Under the pieces are notes generated by a model. It ran no database searches. It worked only from the letters and a program-made list of their open reading frames with translations, and had not been told where the DNA came from. DNA of 64,000 bases from Zygaena filipendulae (Eukaryota; Arthropoda; Insecta; Lepidoptera; Zygaenidae): positions 2,068,501 through 2,132,500 of the forward strand of contig OU015669.1 of NCBI GenBank assembly GCA_907165275.2. Direction: 5' to 3'. This document shows positions 19,873-29,978 of this stretch, one piece after another. Made by a program: the position numbers and the translations under genes. The stretch's first letter is position 1. The number at the start of each line of letters is the position of its first letter.

Positions 19873-21906
19873 ATGAACATAAATCAAGAATTATTAATTA
19901 CGTTGATTCAAGAAAGGCCTGTAATATGGGATAAGACCATCGACGATTATAAAAATAAGCGGCTTAAATATGATTCCTGGAAAGAAATATTTATTCATTT
20001 CCAGCCCACATTTGAAGATTTAAGTGGTGATGAGAAAAACAAGTTTGGTAAGTTACAGATATTTAATTATTAACTTTTTACTTATGCATAGTTGTTTTGA
20101 TAGGAGAGGCGACCTTCGTTAGATACAAAATATTGTGCAAATCTGTTGCGAACTTCATTAGCCGCCAAACTTCCGCGAACTGCATTCGTGATAGGTAACT
20201 GGATTAGTTCCGATTCTGAATCAAGGGTGGACTCATTTTCACTCGCATTGTGAAACTGAAAGTTTTCCTGCTTATGTATAAAATTTTGCAAAACACAACA
20301 TGTTTTCACAATATCAACTGCCAAATCGATGGACACATTCATTGGCCGGTGAAAAATTCGCCATTTATTGGATAAAATGCCAAACGCACATTCAACAAAT
20401 CTTCGCGCTCTGGTGAGTCTGTAGTTAAATGTACGTTTTAATTGATCAAGCTGATGACCACCAAATGGACGAAGCAAGTGATAATGCAAAGCAAAGGCTT
20501 CGTCCGCAACGAACACATATGGCAAATCGTAGTCAATTCCAGGCAAACGTGTTGCATCGGGTAGATTTAATCCGTTGTTTGTTAAATTTTTCCAAAATGG
20601 GGTCTCTTTAAACACACTGGAATCACACTCCTTTCCGTAGGCGCCAACGTCAACAAATATAAAGTTGTAATCGCTATCTACTACTGCCATCAAAACTATA
20701 GAAAAAAAATGTTTGTAATTTAAAAACATCGAGCCACTATCAATTGGCTTAATAAGTCTGATGTGTTTTCCATCGACCGCTCCTAAGCACAGCGGGAAGT
20801 TGGAAGATTCTTGAAATTTGCTTGCAATGTGTAGCCAGTCTTCTTTAGATGGCATTTTCATATATTCTTTATACAGTTCTAACCAAATGTAGTGGCATAC
20901 TTCACGTGCGATGCAACTTATGGTTTTTATTCCAATTCTATAGCTGTAGTATAGGTCAGTAAAGGTATCTCCTGTTGCTAGATACCTGAAATATAAAACA
21001 AAACGGTTCAGGTTCAAATACTAAAACCCCATTTTAGGTCGGGGTCGATTCAGTTTAGGTCGGGGGTTTTTATAAATTTTGAATTTAATAATTATTAGTT
21101 ATTTATTTTCAGGGCAAATGGTGATGAAGAAGTGGACCAATATGAAAGATAGCTGGATAAAATATGACAAAAAAATTAATGAATGTAAGTCTGGTTCTTC
21201 AGCAAAAAAAATAAGAAAATATATGTTCTATGATGAAAAGATGTTCCTAAAAAAAAATGTTGAGCATCGCAAGACCGATTCTAACATGACTGAACATGTT
21301 CATGATTCTAGCCTCAGTAATGAAAATTTTGATAGTGCAGTCCCGAATCAATCAAGCTCGGGATACACTGAACGGAGTGAGACGCAAAGGGCTAAAAAAA
21401 AAAGAAAAAATGAACTAAGTGAAGTTGACATTAGGTTTATGAAGTTTATGGATTCAGCAGAACGAGATGAGAAAAAGAAAAGCCGTAGTATGAACTTTTT
21501 TATGGGAATCGCTGATACAGTTGACAAGTTCAGTGATGAAAATAGGATAGACTTTCAGTTTCAAGTAATTTCAATAATTAAAAATATTCAACAAAGACAG
21601 TGTACTCAGTATATACCTACATCAAGAAACCAATGGGATCAAGGCCATCAAGGATATTTAAGTGGTACAGCATCCTCAAATGCGCAATCGTCAACATATG
21701 GATATTCTACAGCTGCTAGATCGGGCTATGGAATAAGTCGTCCACAGACGTCTTCTCATGATTTTGGACACGGTTCTGGTTTAGAGCCAATCCACTACCG
21801 ACCCGAATCACAATTATCTGTACATAGTGTAAATGCGGAAAGTATCTCGGCAGATTCTCAAGTTTCTATTGAAGACGAATTCGATTTTAGTACCGCACTT
21901 GAGTAG
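19873..21906 (+). CDS. MADF-BESS protein of Harbinger-C, 2 exons, 322 aa
   Basis: Exons 19873-20047 and 21113-21906 (969 nt, phases fit). Exon 1: MNINQELLITLIQERPVIWD, DDYKNKRLKYDSWKEIFIHF, the first half of MADF. Exon 2 opens with GQMVMKKWTNMKDSWIKYDK, the second half, so the intron cuts the domain in two. Then a Ser-rich linker, a lysine-rich possible nuclear signal (AKKKRKNELSEVD) and a BESS-like helix (IDFQFQVISIIKNIQQRQ), ending in a Ser/Tyr/Gly-rich tail. Likely the DNA-binding partner of the transposase, by analogy with the Myb-like protein of other Harbingers. The intron holds the large transposase exon of the opposite strand. Confidence 0.88.
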
Positions 21907-22354
21907 CATTTTCAGCGTAGTGTATTTTTTGATTTACTTGTTCTTAAATTAATAATTATTAAAATTCAATTACATGTAATAATTTTGTTTGTGTGCAATA
22001 AACAATTTTAAACTAAAATATGTCATTTAATTTTGTACCTACTTACCTCAGAGTTACAGCCAATCTTTCTGCGGGCGATATACTCTCTCGCATAAAAGTA
22101 TCTTGATGTTTTAGTTCCTGGGATAATTTTTGGAGCAAGTTGTCGAATGTAGTTTTCTGCATTCTAAAATAATTGTAAAACTTGTCTTCATCTTCTCTCA
22201 ATTGATTCTTGACAAGTGTATGAAACGCGCCATATTCCTCCCTTTTTTCTAAAATCGGATGTATCCAAAACCTTACTTCCCTTTTTTTTTCTATTTTCTT
22301 TTTCCTATATATGTAATAAGCAACTATAATCTTTTTTTTCGTAAGAAAATTCAT
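20082..22354 (-). CDS. HARBI1-type transposase of Harbinger-C, 2 exons, 403 aa
   Basis: Exon 1 22354-22047 and exon 2 20985-20082 (1212 nt, phase 2 junction giving R-YLATGD). Exon 1: basic start, FWIHPILEKREEYGAFHTL, FYNYFRMQKTTFDNLLQKL, SPAERLAVTLR, a helix-turn-helix region. Exon 2: CLGAVDGKHIRLIKP (D1), IFVDVGAYGKECDSSVF, YVFVADEAFALHYHLLRPFG (D2), FNYRLTRARRFVECAFGIL (E). All three acidic residues and the length match complete HARBI1 transposases. Its intron contains MADF exon 2. The stop codon is 34 bp from the MADF exon 1 donor, so the two mRNAs must overlap in antisense there. Confidence 0.93.
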
Positions 22355-22520
22355 GACGCATCACGTCCTACACAGCCCGAGTAAAAAGCGCTACTAGCCA
22401 GTACTTACCAATGTCTCGCGCGGTGATTTTGCCGTATCATGTACAAGCTAGCACGTTTTTTCAACCGTACGGCTTACACACCGTACGTTTGAACAACCGT
22501 GTAATGGAAAAGAGGCCTCA

Positions 22521-23013
22521 GTGAAGTTCTAACAGTGCGTAAGTATTTTTTGAGTGATTTGAGATTTGAATGTCATTGGATAAAGCGTTGTGGCGCGCAT
22601 CGTGTCGACCAATCAAAACACGATTCCTGACCAATACCAACGCGTTATTTGAAAAATAGTTACATTGCGTATCTCAGTTGGTGGTGCCAACACTGCGTAT
22701 GTCAGCCATTCACGTACAAATTCGTCGTGCATCAAGTGCTCCGATGTTGTGATTTCGATTTAAGGTAATATTTGCAATTTATCTTGATATTTTATTCCTA
22801 ATAATATCGATTTAATATTATGTGGTCACGGTTTAATTGTTAAAACAAGTGTGTTTATTTATTATTACGATTATTATTCGCCTAAACTTTAATCGAAAAG
22901 TAGTCGTGACTTACGCAGTGTTTACTGTGATATTTTTTATGAGTTACGTTGTGTTTCCATTATATTTACCTACTTTCTTTCTCTTTTTTCAAGGTGATTG
23001 CATACAAATACAA
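22521..23013 (+). other. 5' region of the Sola-like element, non-coding
   Basis: About 490 bp of AT-rich sequence between the terminus and the start of the coding region. I see a possible intron ending at TTTTTTCAAG (22996) just before the ORF, but no firm 5' exon. Confidence 0.4.
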
Positions 23014-25247
23014 GATGGATTTTCTATTAAGTGATAGCGAAGAACTTGATGATGACATGTTGATACTTTGCAGCGACTTAAAGATACAAGTACCACCAAA
23101 AAAACAGAAGATATTACCGGTAACATTATCTAACTTAGAAAATATCGATATTAATAACTTACCAATAGAAATAGTTTCCGAGCCTCCATCTCCGTCTTTG
23201 CTGGACCTATTGAGCCCTCAAAATATTCAGGATACCATACCTCTTTCTTCATCTGAACAAGTTACCATAGTACATTTGCAGCCAAGAGAAGAATTGCAGC
23301 CTTTGTCCTCGTCTGTTGAGATTTCACCGCCATTAGAAGCGACACAACCACCTGAAAATGACATTGAAGAAACATTCTTACCTTCAGCTCCATCAACCTT
23401 TTTAAATGAAGAAGTACAGCCCCTTTCCACGACTGCTGGAAATTCACCGTCGCTATTGGAGCAGCTACCGTCTGACAGTGAGATCGAAGATATAAATTCA
23501 AATAGAAAAAGGAAATCGAAGGGATTCGCGCAACCTAAAAAATGGAAAAACACAACAAAACTGAAGCGTATGCAAGGTGAAGAATATGTGGGGTACCGTA
23601 GGGACAGGAAAGTTGCAGGGCAAGAGAAATTTTAAGTACTCCATGATGTGCCACGTCCAGCACGTTCAATTGGTTCACGTTGCACTTCCACGTTTTGCTC
23701 GAAGTCTAAGTTACGTGGCTGCTTTAGCTTGTCTGACATCGAAAGAGAGAACATTTTTGGCATGTTCTGGAAAAGCATGACTTGGGAGCAACGGAAACAG
23801 TACGTTGTATCTCACGTCTCCGTTTGTGAAAAAAAGCAAGTAAAAGTGAAATCTAATTCTCGTAGAAGTGAGAGTAAACAGTACTTTCTCAGTACATCAG
23901 AGAGACGTACCCAAGTTTGTCTGAAGACTTTTTTGAACACTCTGGGTTTGAAAGAGTCGACTATAAGATGCTGGATCGATAGATCTGAACATGGCATTGC
24001 TAAAATAACACCACGACCAAACGACGACGATGATGAACGAGTTATTAAGAAAGAAGACATTACATTCCTCAAACAGTTCTTCGCTTCGTTACAAAAAATG
24101 CCCTCGCACTATTGCAGGGCATCTACATCGAAACAGTATTTAGAGCCGATTGTTGAAAACAAGAACTGTCTTTTTAGGTTGTACATCCAAGAGTGCGAAA
24201 ACGAGTCGAAAAGTCCACTTAGTCGCTGGACTATGTACAGAGTTTTTGATGAGTTGAATCTAAGCCTGTTCTCGCCTAAAAAAGATCAGTGCGATACTTG
24301 CTGTTCGTACAAGGTAGGCAACATAGCAGAGGAAGAATATAGATCACATATTAAAAAAAAAGACATGGCAAGAAGCGAGAAAGTGAAAGATAAAGAAAGG
24401 GCTCGTCAATTGGATGACATACATGTTTTTACACAAGATTTACAGGCTGTAAAGTTATGTCCACAACTTCAAGCCAGTGCTTTATACTTTAAAACTAAAC
24501 TATGTGTGCATAATTTTACGATGTACAATCTTGCCAACAAAGAAGTTACCTGCTATTGGTTTGACGAGAGTAACGCTGGTTTGACTGCTTCTGTGTTTAT
24601 ATCATGCATCATAGACTGTTTTAAAAACAACACTACAGAAGAAATGCATGCCAATCATTTTATATTCTGATGGTTGTACGGCGCAGAATCGGAATGTTTA
24701 TCTATCAAATGCTCTGCTACAACTATCGATGGAAAAAAACATCGTTATAGAACAAAAATTTTTGGAAAAAGGTCACACACAGATGGAGTGTGATGCGGTT
24801 CATAGTTCAATCGAGCAAAAATTAAAAAACCAAGACATCTTTCTACCAAGTCAATTTGCGACGCTATCAAAACAAGCTCGACCGCAAAAGCCTTATTTGG
24901 TTGAATACTTAGACTACGGGTTTTTCGACGACTTCTCAGAGAATTCGTTCATGTATGACTCCATACGGCCTGGTCGCTCCGTCAATGATCCTACAGTAAC
25001 GGACATACGAGCACTGCAGTATAATCCAAGTGGAGTCATCAAATATAAATTGAACTTTGAGGAGGATTATCAAGATCTGCCACGCAGAATTCGACGAAGA
25101 GTAGTAATGCCCGAAACTTTACCCCCTAGACCAAAACTCTACCAAAGTCGCATCAAAATATCAGTAACTAAATGGAAACATTTACAGGAGTTAAAGACTG
25201 TTATTCCTTCTGACTGTCACGGGTACTATGATTCCCTACCCTATTGA
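23014..25247 (+). pseudogene. Transposase of the Sola-like element, one stop and one frameshift
   Basis: From ATG 23014 (MDFLLSDSEELDDD) an acidic, Pro/Ser-rich N-terminus runs to a basic KKWKNTTKLKRMQGEEYVGY. A TAA at 23633-23635 interrupts the same frame, which then continues with DVPRPARSIGSRCTSTFC. The catalytic part has KKDQCDTCCSYKVG (zinc-binding), TQDLQAVKLCPQL, YWFDESNAGLTASVF, ILYSDGCTAQNRNVYL and EKGHTQMECDAVHSSIEQKL, in the spacing of a DDE/D nuclease. A one-base slip near 24650 shifts the frame just before YSDGC. Proteins of this type are common in insects and fish as unnamed transposon products. Two lesions make it inactive as read. Confidence 0.78.
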
Positions 25248-25653
25248 TCTCTTAAAAGTCTGATTATAGATAAGAAGTTGATTCGTTTTAAGCAAAAAAT
25301 TTTTTATAATACAAAATATTTTCTTTTCTTTTTAAAAAATAAACTTTTAACACCATTTTGTAAAACAATTTTATGATTTCCCTTCTCCACATTATCTCCT
25401 TTACCTATATTAATTAGATGAAACATGACGTAAGTCAGTGACAACTACTGGCAACACTGCGGAAGTCACCAAATTTCTTAAATGGAAAAGATTATTGCGA
25501 TTTTCACGAGTTTAAATCATCACAGAGTTCATTTGTATTCATAATTAAACACAATACGGCCTTATGCGTAAGTTACATTCATTTCATACAGTTTTTTCAC
25601 TCTCCTGTAAAGTAGCTATTTTTGACTTCCGTACTGTTAGAACTTCACCGACG

Positions 25654-25768
25654 ATATCCAAGGTCTAGAATGTCGTTTTCTTATATAATAATAATAAGTC
25701 AGTATTAATCTTCTTTTTCTATGTGTAACGTATTCATCATCGGAACTTTCTTCATCGATTATATTCAT
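25654..25768 (-). pseudogene. HARBI1 transposase of Harbinger-A, N-terminus
   Basis: ATG at 25768 (minus) starts MNIIDEESSDDEYVTHRKRR, an acidic then basic opening, running to RPW where the Sola-like element entered. This is the true 5' end of the gene whose stop is at 177, so the gene now spans 25.6 kb. Confidence 0.85.
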
Positions 25769-25928
25769 AGCAAGCGCCTGACGTCCGTCTAATTGAACTC
25801 CGCAACACTAACTGAGCTTTGGCTTAGCTCTTTGTGTGCACGCCATTTATTTCTATCTTAGCTTAGTTTGGCTTAGCCTAGCTTCCCTAGCTTAGCTTTG
25901 GAATAGCTTAGTTTTCGGTCTGCAACCC
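25769..25928. repeat. Right terminal region of Harbinger-A
   Basis: Consists of repeated AGCTTAG and TTTGGCTTAG motifs and ends TTTTCGGTCTGCAACCC. The motif clustering resembles the AAGCTAGT clusters at the ends of Harbinger-B. The mate is outside the window. Confidence 0.55.
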
Positions 25929-25935
25929 GCTTTAA

Positions 25936-26570
25936 ACGGCATACCCATTAAATATTTTATTACAATTTTCTGTTTACAGATTTAACCAATATTATGCCAT
26001 CAACATCCACATGTGAAATTTCATTTGAGCAACAGTCGGAAATTCCTGGCAATTTTTTCATGAGAACAGTTCAGGTATATAATTATTAGTCAATGTTTTG
26101 TGTAAGTTGGTCAAATCCTTACTAAATGCGAAATCGAGTTTGTTTATTTGTTTGTTTGTTACGTTTTCTTTCACGCCTCATTTATTTATCCATCCTTAAA
26201 CGATATGCCCATTAAATTATTTTTGTTACAATTTTCTGTTGACAGATTTAACCAATATTACCTATGCCATCAACATCCACATGTGAGATTTCAAATGAGC
26301 AACAGTCGGAGATTCCTGGCAATTTTTTTTGTGTTCCGTTTATCTCTATTCTGAGTACACTTTAGTATTGTAACAGTTATATAAATAGTATCCTTACATA
26401 TTATAAAACAAAGTCGTCCGCTGCGTCTGTCTGTCTGCTGTCTGTTCGCGATAAACTCAAAAACTACTGAACGAATTTTCATGCGGGTTTCACCAATAGA
26501 ACAGTTTAGGTATATAATTAGTCAACGTTTTGTGTAAGTTGGTCGAATCCTTATATAATCCAATAAATCG
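25936..26570 (+). repeat. Two degenerate copies of an exon-like repeat, the second split by a Helitron-like piece
   Basis: 25936-26090 and 26198-26325 plus 26500-26560 share a polypyrimidine-AG, then ATGCCATCAACATCCACATG... and a GTATATAATTA donor-like end. The encoded peptide is MPSTSTCEISFEQQSEIPGN. Copy 2 is interrupted at 26325-26500 by TTACATATTATAAAACAAAG..., a Helitron-type body. A third copy lies at 37418-37570. Source gene not recognised. Confidence 0.6.
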
Positions 26571-27534
26571 GCATATCGGCGGGGAAAAGGTCGGGCTGGG
26601 GGGCGGGGGGAGGGGGGGGGGGGGGGGGGATAATCCTCACACGCGTCGAGTGGGTCTTCAAAGAGCCCGAAGTCATCCACGAGTGTACGTGTAGTGTTCA
26701 GTAGTGTTCAGTAGTGCTAGGTATATACCTATACCATAAGTTATTCCTCTGGGTTGTGACTTGTGAGTACGGTTATCGAATAAACCAAACAATTGTGATT
26801 ATAATTGGTGTGTTATCATTGTGTTGCGCTACTCATTCCATGTCAGGAAACTAGGCAATCGAACCCCGTCCTGGTCATTATAGATATACTTACCTAGGTA
26901 TAATTATATTATAAATTAGGTACTAGCTACTAGCTAGTTAGGTATGTAATAAACCATTACACCTTGTATACTCACATTTCTGTTTGTCTATGGACGCGGG
27001 AATTCCCCGTATTGTCTTTTAAAGTTCAGGAATGGAAGCGTTTGTTTACTTTGTTAGTTTTGTTTGACGTTATATAGCGAAGATTTTTTCAAACCTACCA
27101 CGCGTTGGAGCATGATCTCTTTTTTTCAAAATGGTTGTGTAAATTGAAAGAAATGTGCTAAAAGTGCTCACTGTAAAGCATGTAACTTTAAAGTGCTAAG
27201 CAGAATAGCTTTTCTACAGAAACATTTAAATACAGCATAACATCGGAAAAACATAAAATTAGATTTACTGGAACCTCACAAGTTATAGTAAACGTTGATG
27301 AAGGTCCACCCTCGCTCGGCGGGACTGCACCGCTGCGCAACTGTGCGGCATTTTTTGCTATACCGAACTCGAACTGCAGCGGCCAGCGCGACCAGATTCA
27401 ATATGAATTCCAAATCAATACATTTCATAATTTACATACGCAATTTTTTAGAATTGTAGAGGCTACAAGTATCAGCCGAATCACAGCTTTCAATGCCACA
27501 GAAATTAAATTTAACCACCATAATGGAGGTATCA
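26571..27534. other. Unassigned non-coding stretch with a poly(G) tract
   Basis: 26593-26629 is an almost pure G tract (GGGGGGCGGGGGGAGGGG then G runs). 26700-26850 has GTAGTGTTCAGTAGTGTTCA repeats and GAATAAACC before GCAATCGAACCCCGTCCTGG, which could be the end of an old LTR; no partner seen. No ORF of note. Confidence 0.4.
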
Positions 27535-27592
27535 CATTTCGCCTCACAGGATGTTTAATATTGATGAGACAGGGGTCACAATCGTGCACAAA
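27535..27592 (+). pseudogene. Short pogo-type transposase scrap
   Basis: After a CCTCACAG acceptor-like site it encodes MFNIDETGVTIVHKPN, the region around the first catalytic D of pogo/Tigger transposases (NxDETG). Fewer than 60 bp remain; Harbinger-D follows after 10 bp. Confidence 0.55.
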
Positions 27593-27971
27593 CCTAACTT
27601 TACGCCTAGCACGAACAACTTGCGAAAAAGTATTCGTATCGTTAACGTAAACTATTTGTATGAGAAATTAACAGCGCCTCTAGCGGACGTAAAACGAACT
27701 AAATTTGGCAGCACGAAGCCTTTCCTATAGTAACGTAAGCGTGCGGTATTCGTAGCGTATGATGTTTACACTAACTTTGCGATACTTTGCGAGCACGAAG
27801 CTTTTTTTTGACGTATAGAATCGTAAGTGACGATAGCTGGCTATCGAGACTTACGAATGTTTTGTCACGGAAGATTTGTCGGTGTAAAAACTTGCGTCGT
27901 GAAGTCGGAAACAAGATTTTATTAATATTTCAGTGTGTTTAGTGTTTTGAAGTGCTTATATTTATAAAAAA

Positions 27972-29709
27972 ATGCAAAGAACACCCAGGGTTGAACGTAG
28001 TGCATTATATTATTATCTTGCAGCGAGATTAATTGAGATCGAGAGTGATAATAATGAACAAAGAGAAACTGTGTAAGTGCTTTAAACAAGGAGTTGTCCT
28101 TAGGCATTATTATAACTATAGTTTTATTAAGTTTTTCTATTAGTACTATTGTAAAGTTATTTTAGATACATACCTATTTTTTTAATAAAAGTTTGTTTAT
28201 TTATTTACAGGGAAATAAGTCGTAGATGTAAGCAGAGAAAAAGTATAAATTTATTAGATATAAGCGAAACAGAGTTTAAGAATAGGTTTCGTATAAGTAA
28301 AGAAGCTTTTATTTTTTTATGCGATAAATTACGACTACAAACTTCTTTGAAGTCTACTAAACGAATTAGCTTGGAACTTAAGGTGAGGGAACCAAACATT
28401 CTGAATAGGTAACAATTTTTCAAATGAGTATTAAATGTAATTATCTACTATTACTAATTTGGTATTTACAGGTTCTGTGTGCATTGTCTTTTTACGCCAC
28501 TGGATCTTACCAAAGACTTGTTGGAATGGCGAAACATTTAGGTCAAACCACAGTTAGCAAATATGTACGAGAAGTGACTGATGCACTTGTTAGTGCACCA
28601 ATATTGAATTTTTATATTAAATTTCCGGAAACGAGAGAACAGCGGGATGTGGTGAAAAATCAGTAAGTGTTTTGTTTCGTTTATTTGAGTCACAGCATTT
28701 ATAATACTTTGTAGACTCACTATTAGGTAGTGTTTTAAAAACTATTTTGTTGTAACAAAAAAGAAAGTAGCTAAGTACTTTGTCTATTATTGTATTAAGT
28801 AACAACTTTTTTTACAGATTCTACTCAAAGTTTGGCTTTCCTGGGGTTATAGGGTGTATTGATGGATGTCATTTCCACATTTTTAAACCCAAACAAGATG
28901 TTGAACACCTATTTTATTGTAGAAAGCACTTCCATTCATTAAATGTTCAAATGGTCAGTACATATATGTAGATAGATGCCTTTAAAATAGTTGTTAATAG
29001 TAAAAAAAAATTAGAGTCTTAAATAATTCTTATTTGTAACATATTACATTTTGTTTTCAGATATGCGACAGTGATTGCCGAATTTTAAATATTAACGCCA
29101 AGTATGGGGGGGCTACTCATGATGCTTTTATATGGGAAAATAGTATGGCAAATAATTACATGCAAGAACTACATAGGCATAATGAACAAACTTGGTTGTT
29201 AGGTTAATATTATTATTAACGTCATAGCTCCAACTGGAGCTTTGAAGTAAAAATAATTTTATCGATTCGTTAGTTCCTACATTCATAGTTATAAATAATA
29301 TCTTAAATTTACAGGTGATTCTGGCTACCCTCAGCGGCCTTGGCTAATGACCCCTATACCTGATGCTGTAGAAGGAAGTCCTGAAGCAAAATATACCAGT
29401 GTACATGGAAAATCAAGGGTCACAATCGAAAATACTTTTGGACGGTTAAAAAATCGTTGGCGATGTTTGTGCAAGGACCGTACACTACACTATTCGCCTG
29501 AAAAGTGCGCAAAAATAATAATGGCTTGCAGTGTGTTGCACAACTTAGCCAAAGATTTTAATGTGCCTGAACCAGAGGAACCCCTAATAACCGAGCCAAG
29601 CATAATATCTGGACATATTTTCCAAGAGAGTGAGGCTGGTGACGATTTAGGAAGAGGACGAGCTATAAGAAGCATGTTAGTTGATAGGATCAATAGGCTA
29701 CACATGTAA
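27972..29709 (+). CDS. HARBI1-type transposase of Harbinger-D, 6 exons, 378 aa
   Basis: Exons 27972-28072, 28211-28382, 28472-28662, 28818-28953, 29061-29202 and 29315-29709 add to 1137 nt with every phase consistent. Helix-turn-helix: FYATGSYQRLVGMAKHLGQT, TVSKYVREVTDAL. Catalytic residues: GVIGCIDGCHFHI (D1), WLLGDSGYPQRPWLMTP (D2), RVTIENTFGRLKNRW (E), all split over exons 4 to 6. The C-terminus is normal. This is the branch closest in shape to vertebrate HARBI1. No lesion seen; GT..AG at each junction. Confidence 0.93.
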
Positions 29710-29857
29710 TTTTTATTTTAAAAAATTATCCATTAATTACTTTAAAACATCTTTTATTTATTCTCACTCTAGAGCAAAATATTTTTTTTATAATTTATAT
29801 TTATAAAATATATAAAATATTTTAAATTTAACTAATACATGTTTTATAACTACCTCT

Positions 29858-29958
29858 ACACATGGCTGCACTTCAGACTATATAAAACTGTCAAAATTCT
29901 CCAAACTTAGCATCATTTGTAGAAATTTGACATTTTGTCTGAAGTGCAGCCGTGTGTA
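29858..29958. repeat. Short hairpin between the two Harbinger-D genes
   Basis: ACACATGGCTGCACTTCAGAC at about 29860 and TGTCTGAAGTGCAGCCGTGTGT at about 29936 are inverted. It lies between the two convergent stop codons (29709 and 29979), so it could form in both 3' ends. Confidence 0.7.
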
Positions 29959-29978
29959 CATAAATTTTATTAACCTAA

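Larger units (their letters stand above)
19577..22517. mobile_element. Harbinger-C, complete and apparently intact, 2941 bp
   Basis: Perfect terminal inverted repeats of 23 bp begin GGCCTCTTTTCCATTACACG at 19577 and end with the complement at 22517. The repeat TCA flanks it (19574-19576; 22518-22520). It landed inside the terminal repeat of the Sola-like element, as the undisturbed right terminus (25640-25653) shows. Both genes are open with matching splice phases: MADF-BESS (+, 322 aa) and HARBI1 (-, 403 aa). The left subterminal region is very GC-rich (19640-19760) with CGGCGCCGCGGCCGCG. The best candidate here for an autonomous element of the interlocked type. Confidence 0.93.
19572..25653 (+). 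mobile_element. Sola-like DNA transposon, split by Harbinger-C
   Basis: Termini CGTC(A/G)GTGAAGTTCTAAC: left at 19572-19576 continuing at 22521 after Harbinger-C, right complement ending GACG at 25653. Repeat ATAT on both sides (19568-19571; 25654-25657). Removing it joins RPW-IC-QHIES of the host transposase in frame. Without Harbinger-C it is about 3.1 kb. It encodes one broken transposase. A 4-bp repeat and this protein type suggest Sola, but I cannot confirm that by search. Confidence 0.75.
1..25928. mobile_element. Harbinger-A: outermost PIF/Harbinger element, split by nested insertions; left end outside window
   Basis: The element survives in pieces: 1-685, 7186-7213, 16997-18214, 19442-19571 and 25658-25928. 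Joined, they hold MADF exon 1 (+), the HARBI1 exons (-) and MADF exon 2 (+), the same order as in intact Harbinger-C. The pieces sum to about 2.3 kb, near the 2.9 kb of C. Each junction is a target-site repeat: CTA/TTA for Harbinger-B, GTCTATTA for P element 2, TAA for the CACTG element and ATAT for the Sola-like element. At every junction the transposase frame resumes after the insert. The right terminus is inferred at about 25928 (GGTCTGCAACCC) and cannot be tested because the left terminus is missing. Confidence 0.85.

Noticed and set aside
19651..19887. Four overlapping ORFs in the GC-rich left end of Harbinger-C
   Set aside because: They lie in the subterminal region before the MADF start codon and arise from high GC with few stops; none has family features.
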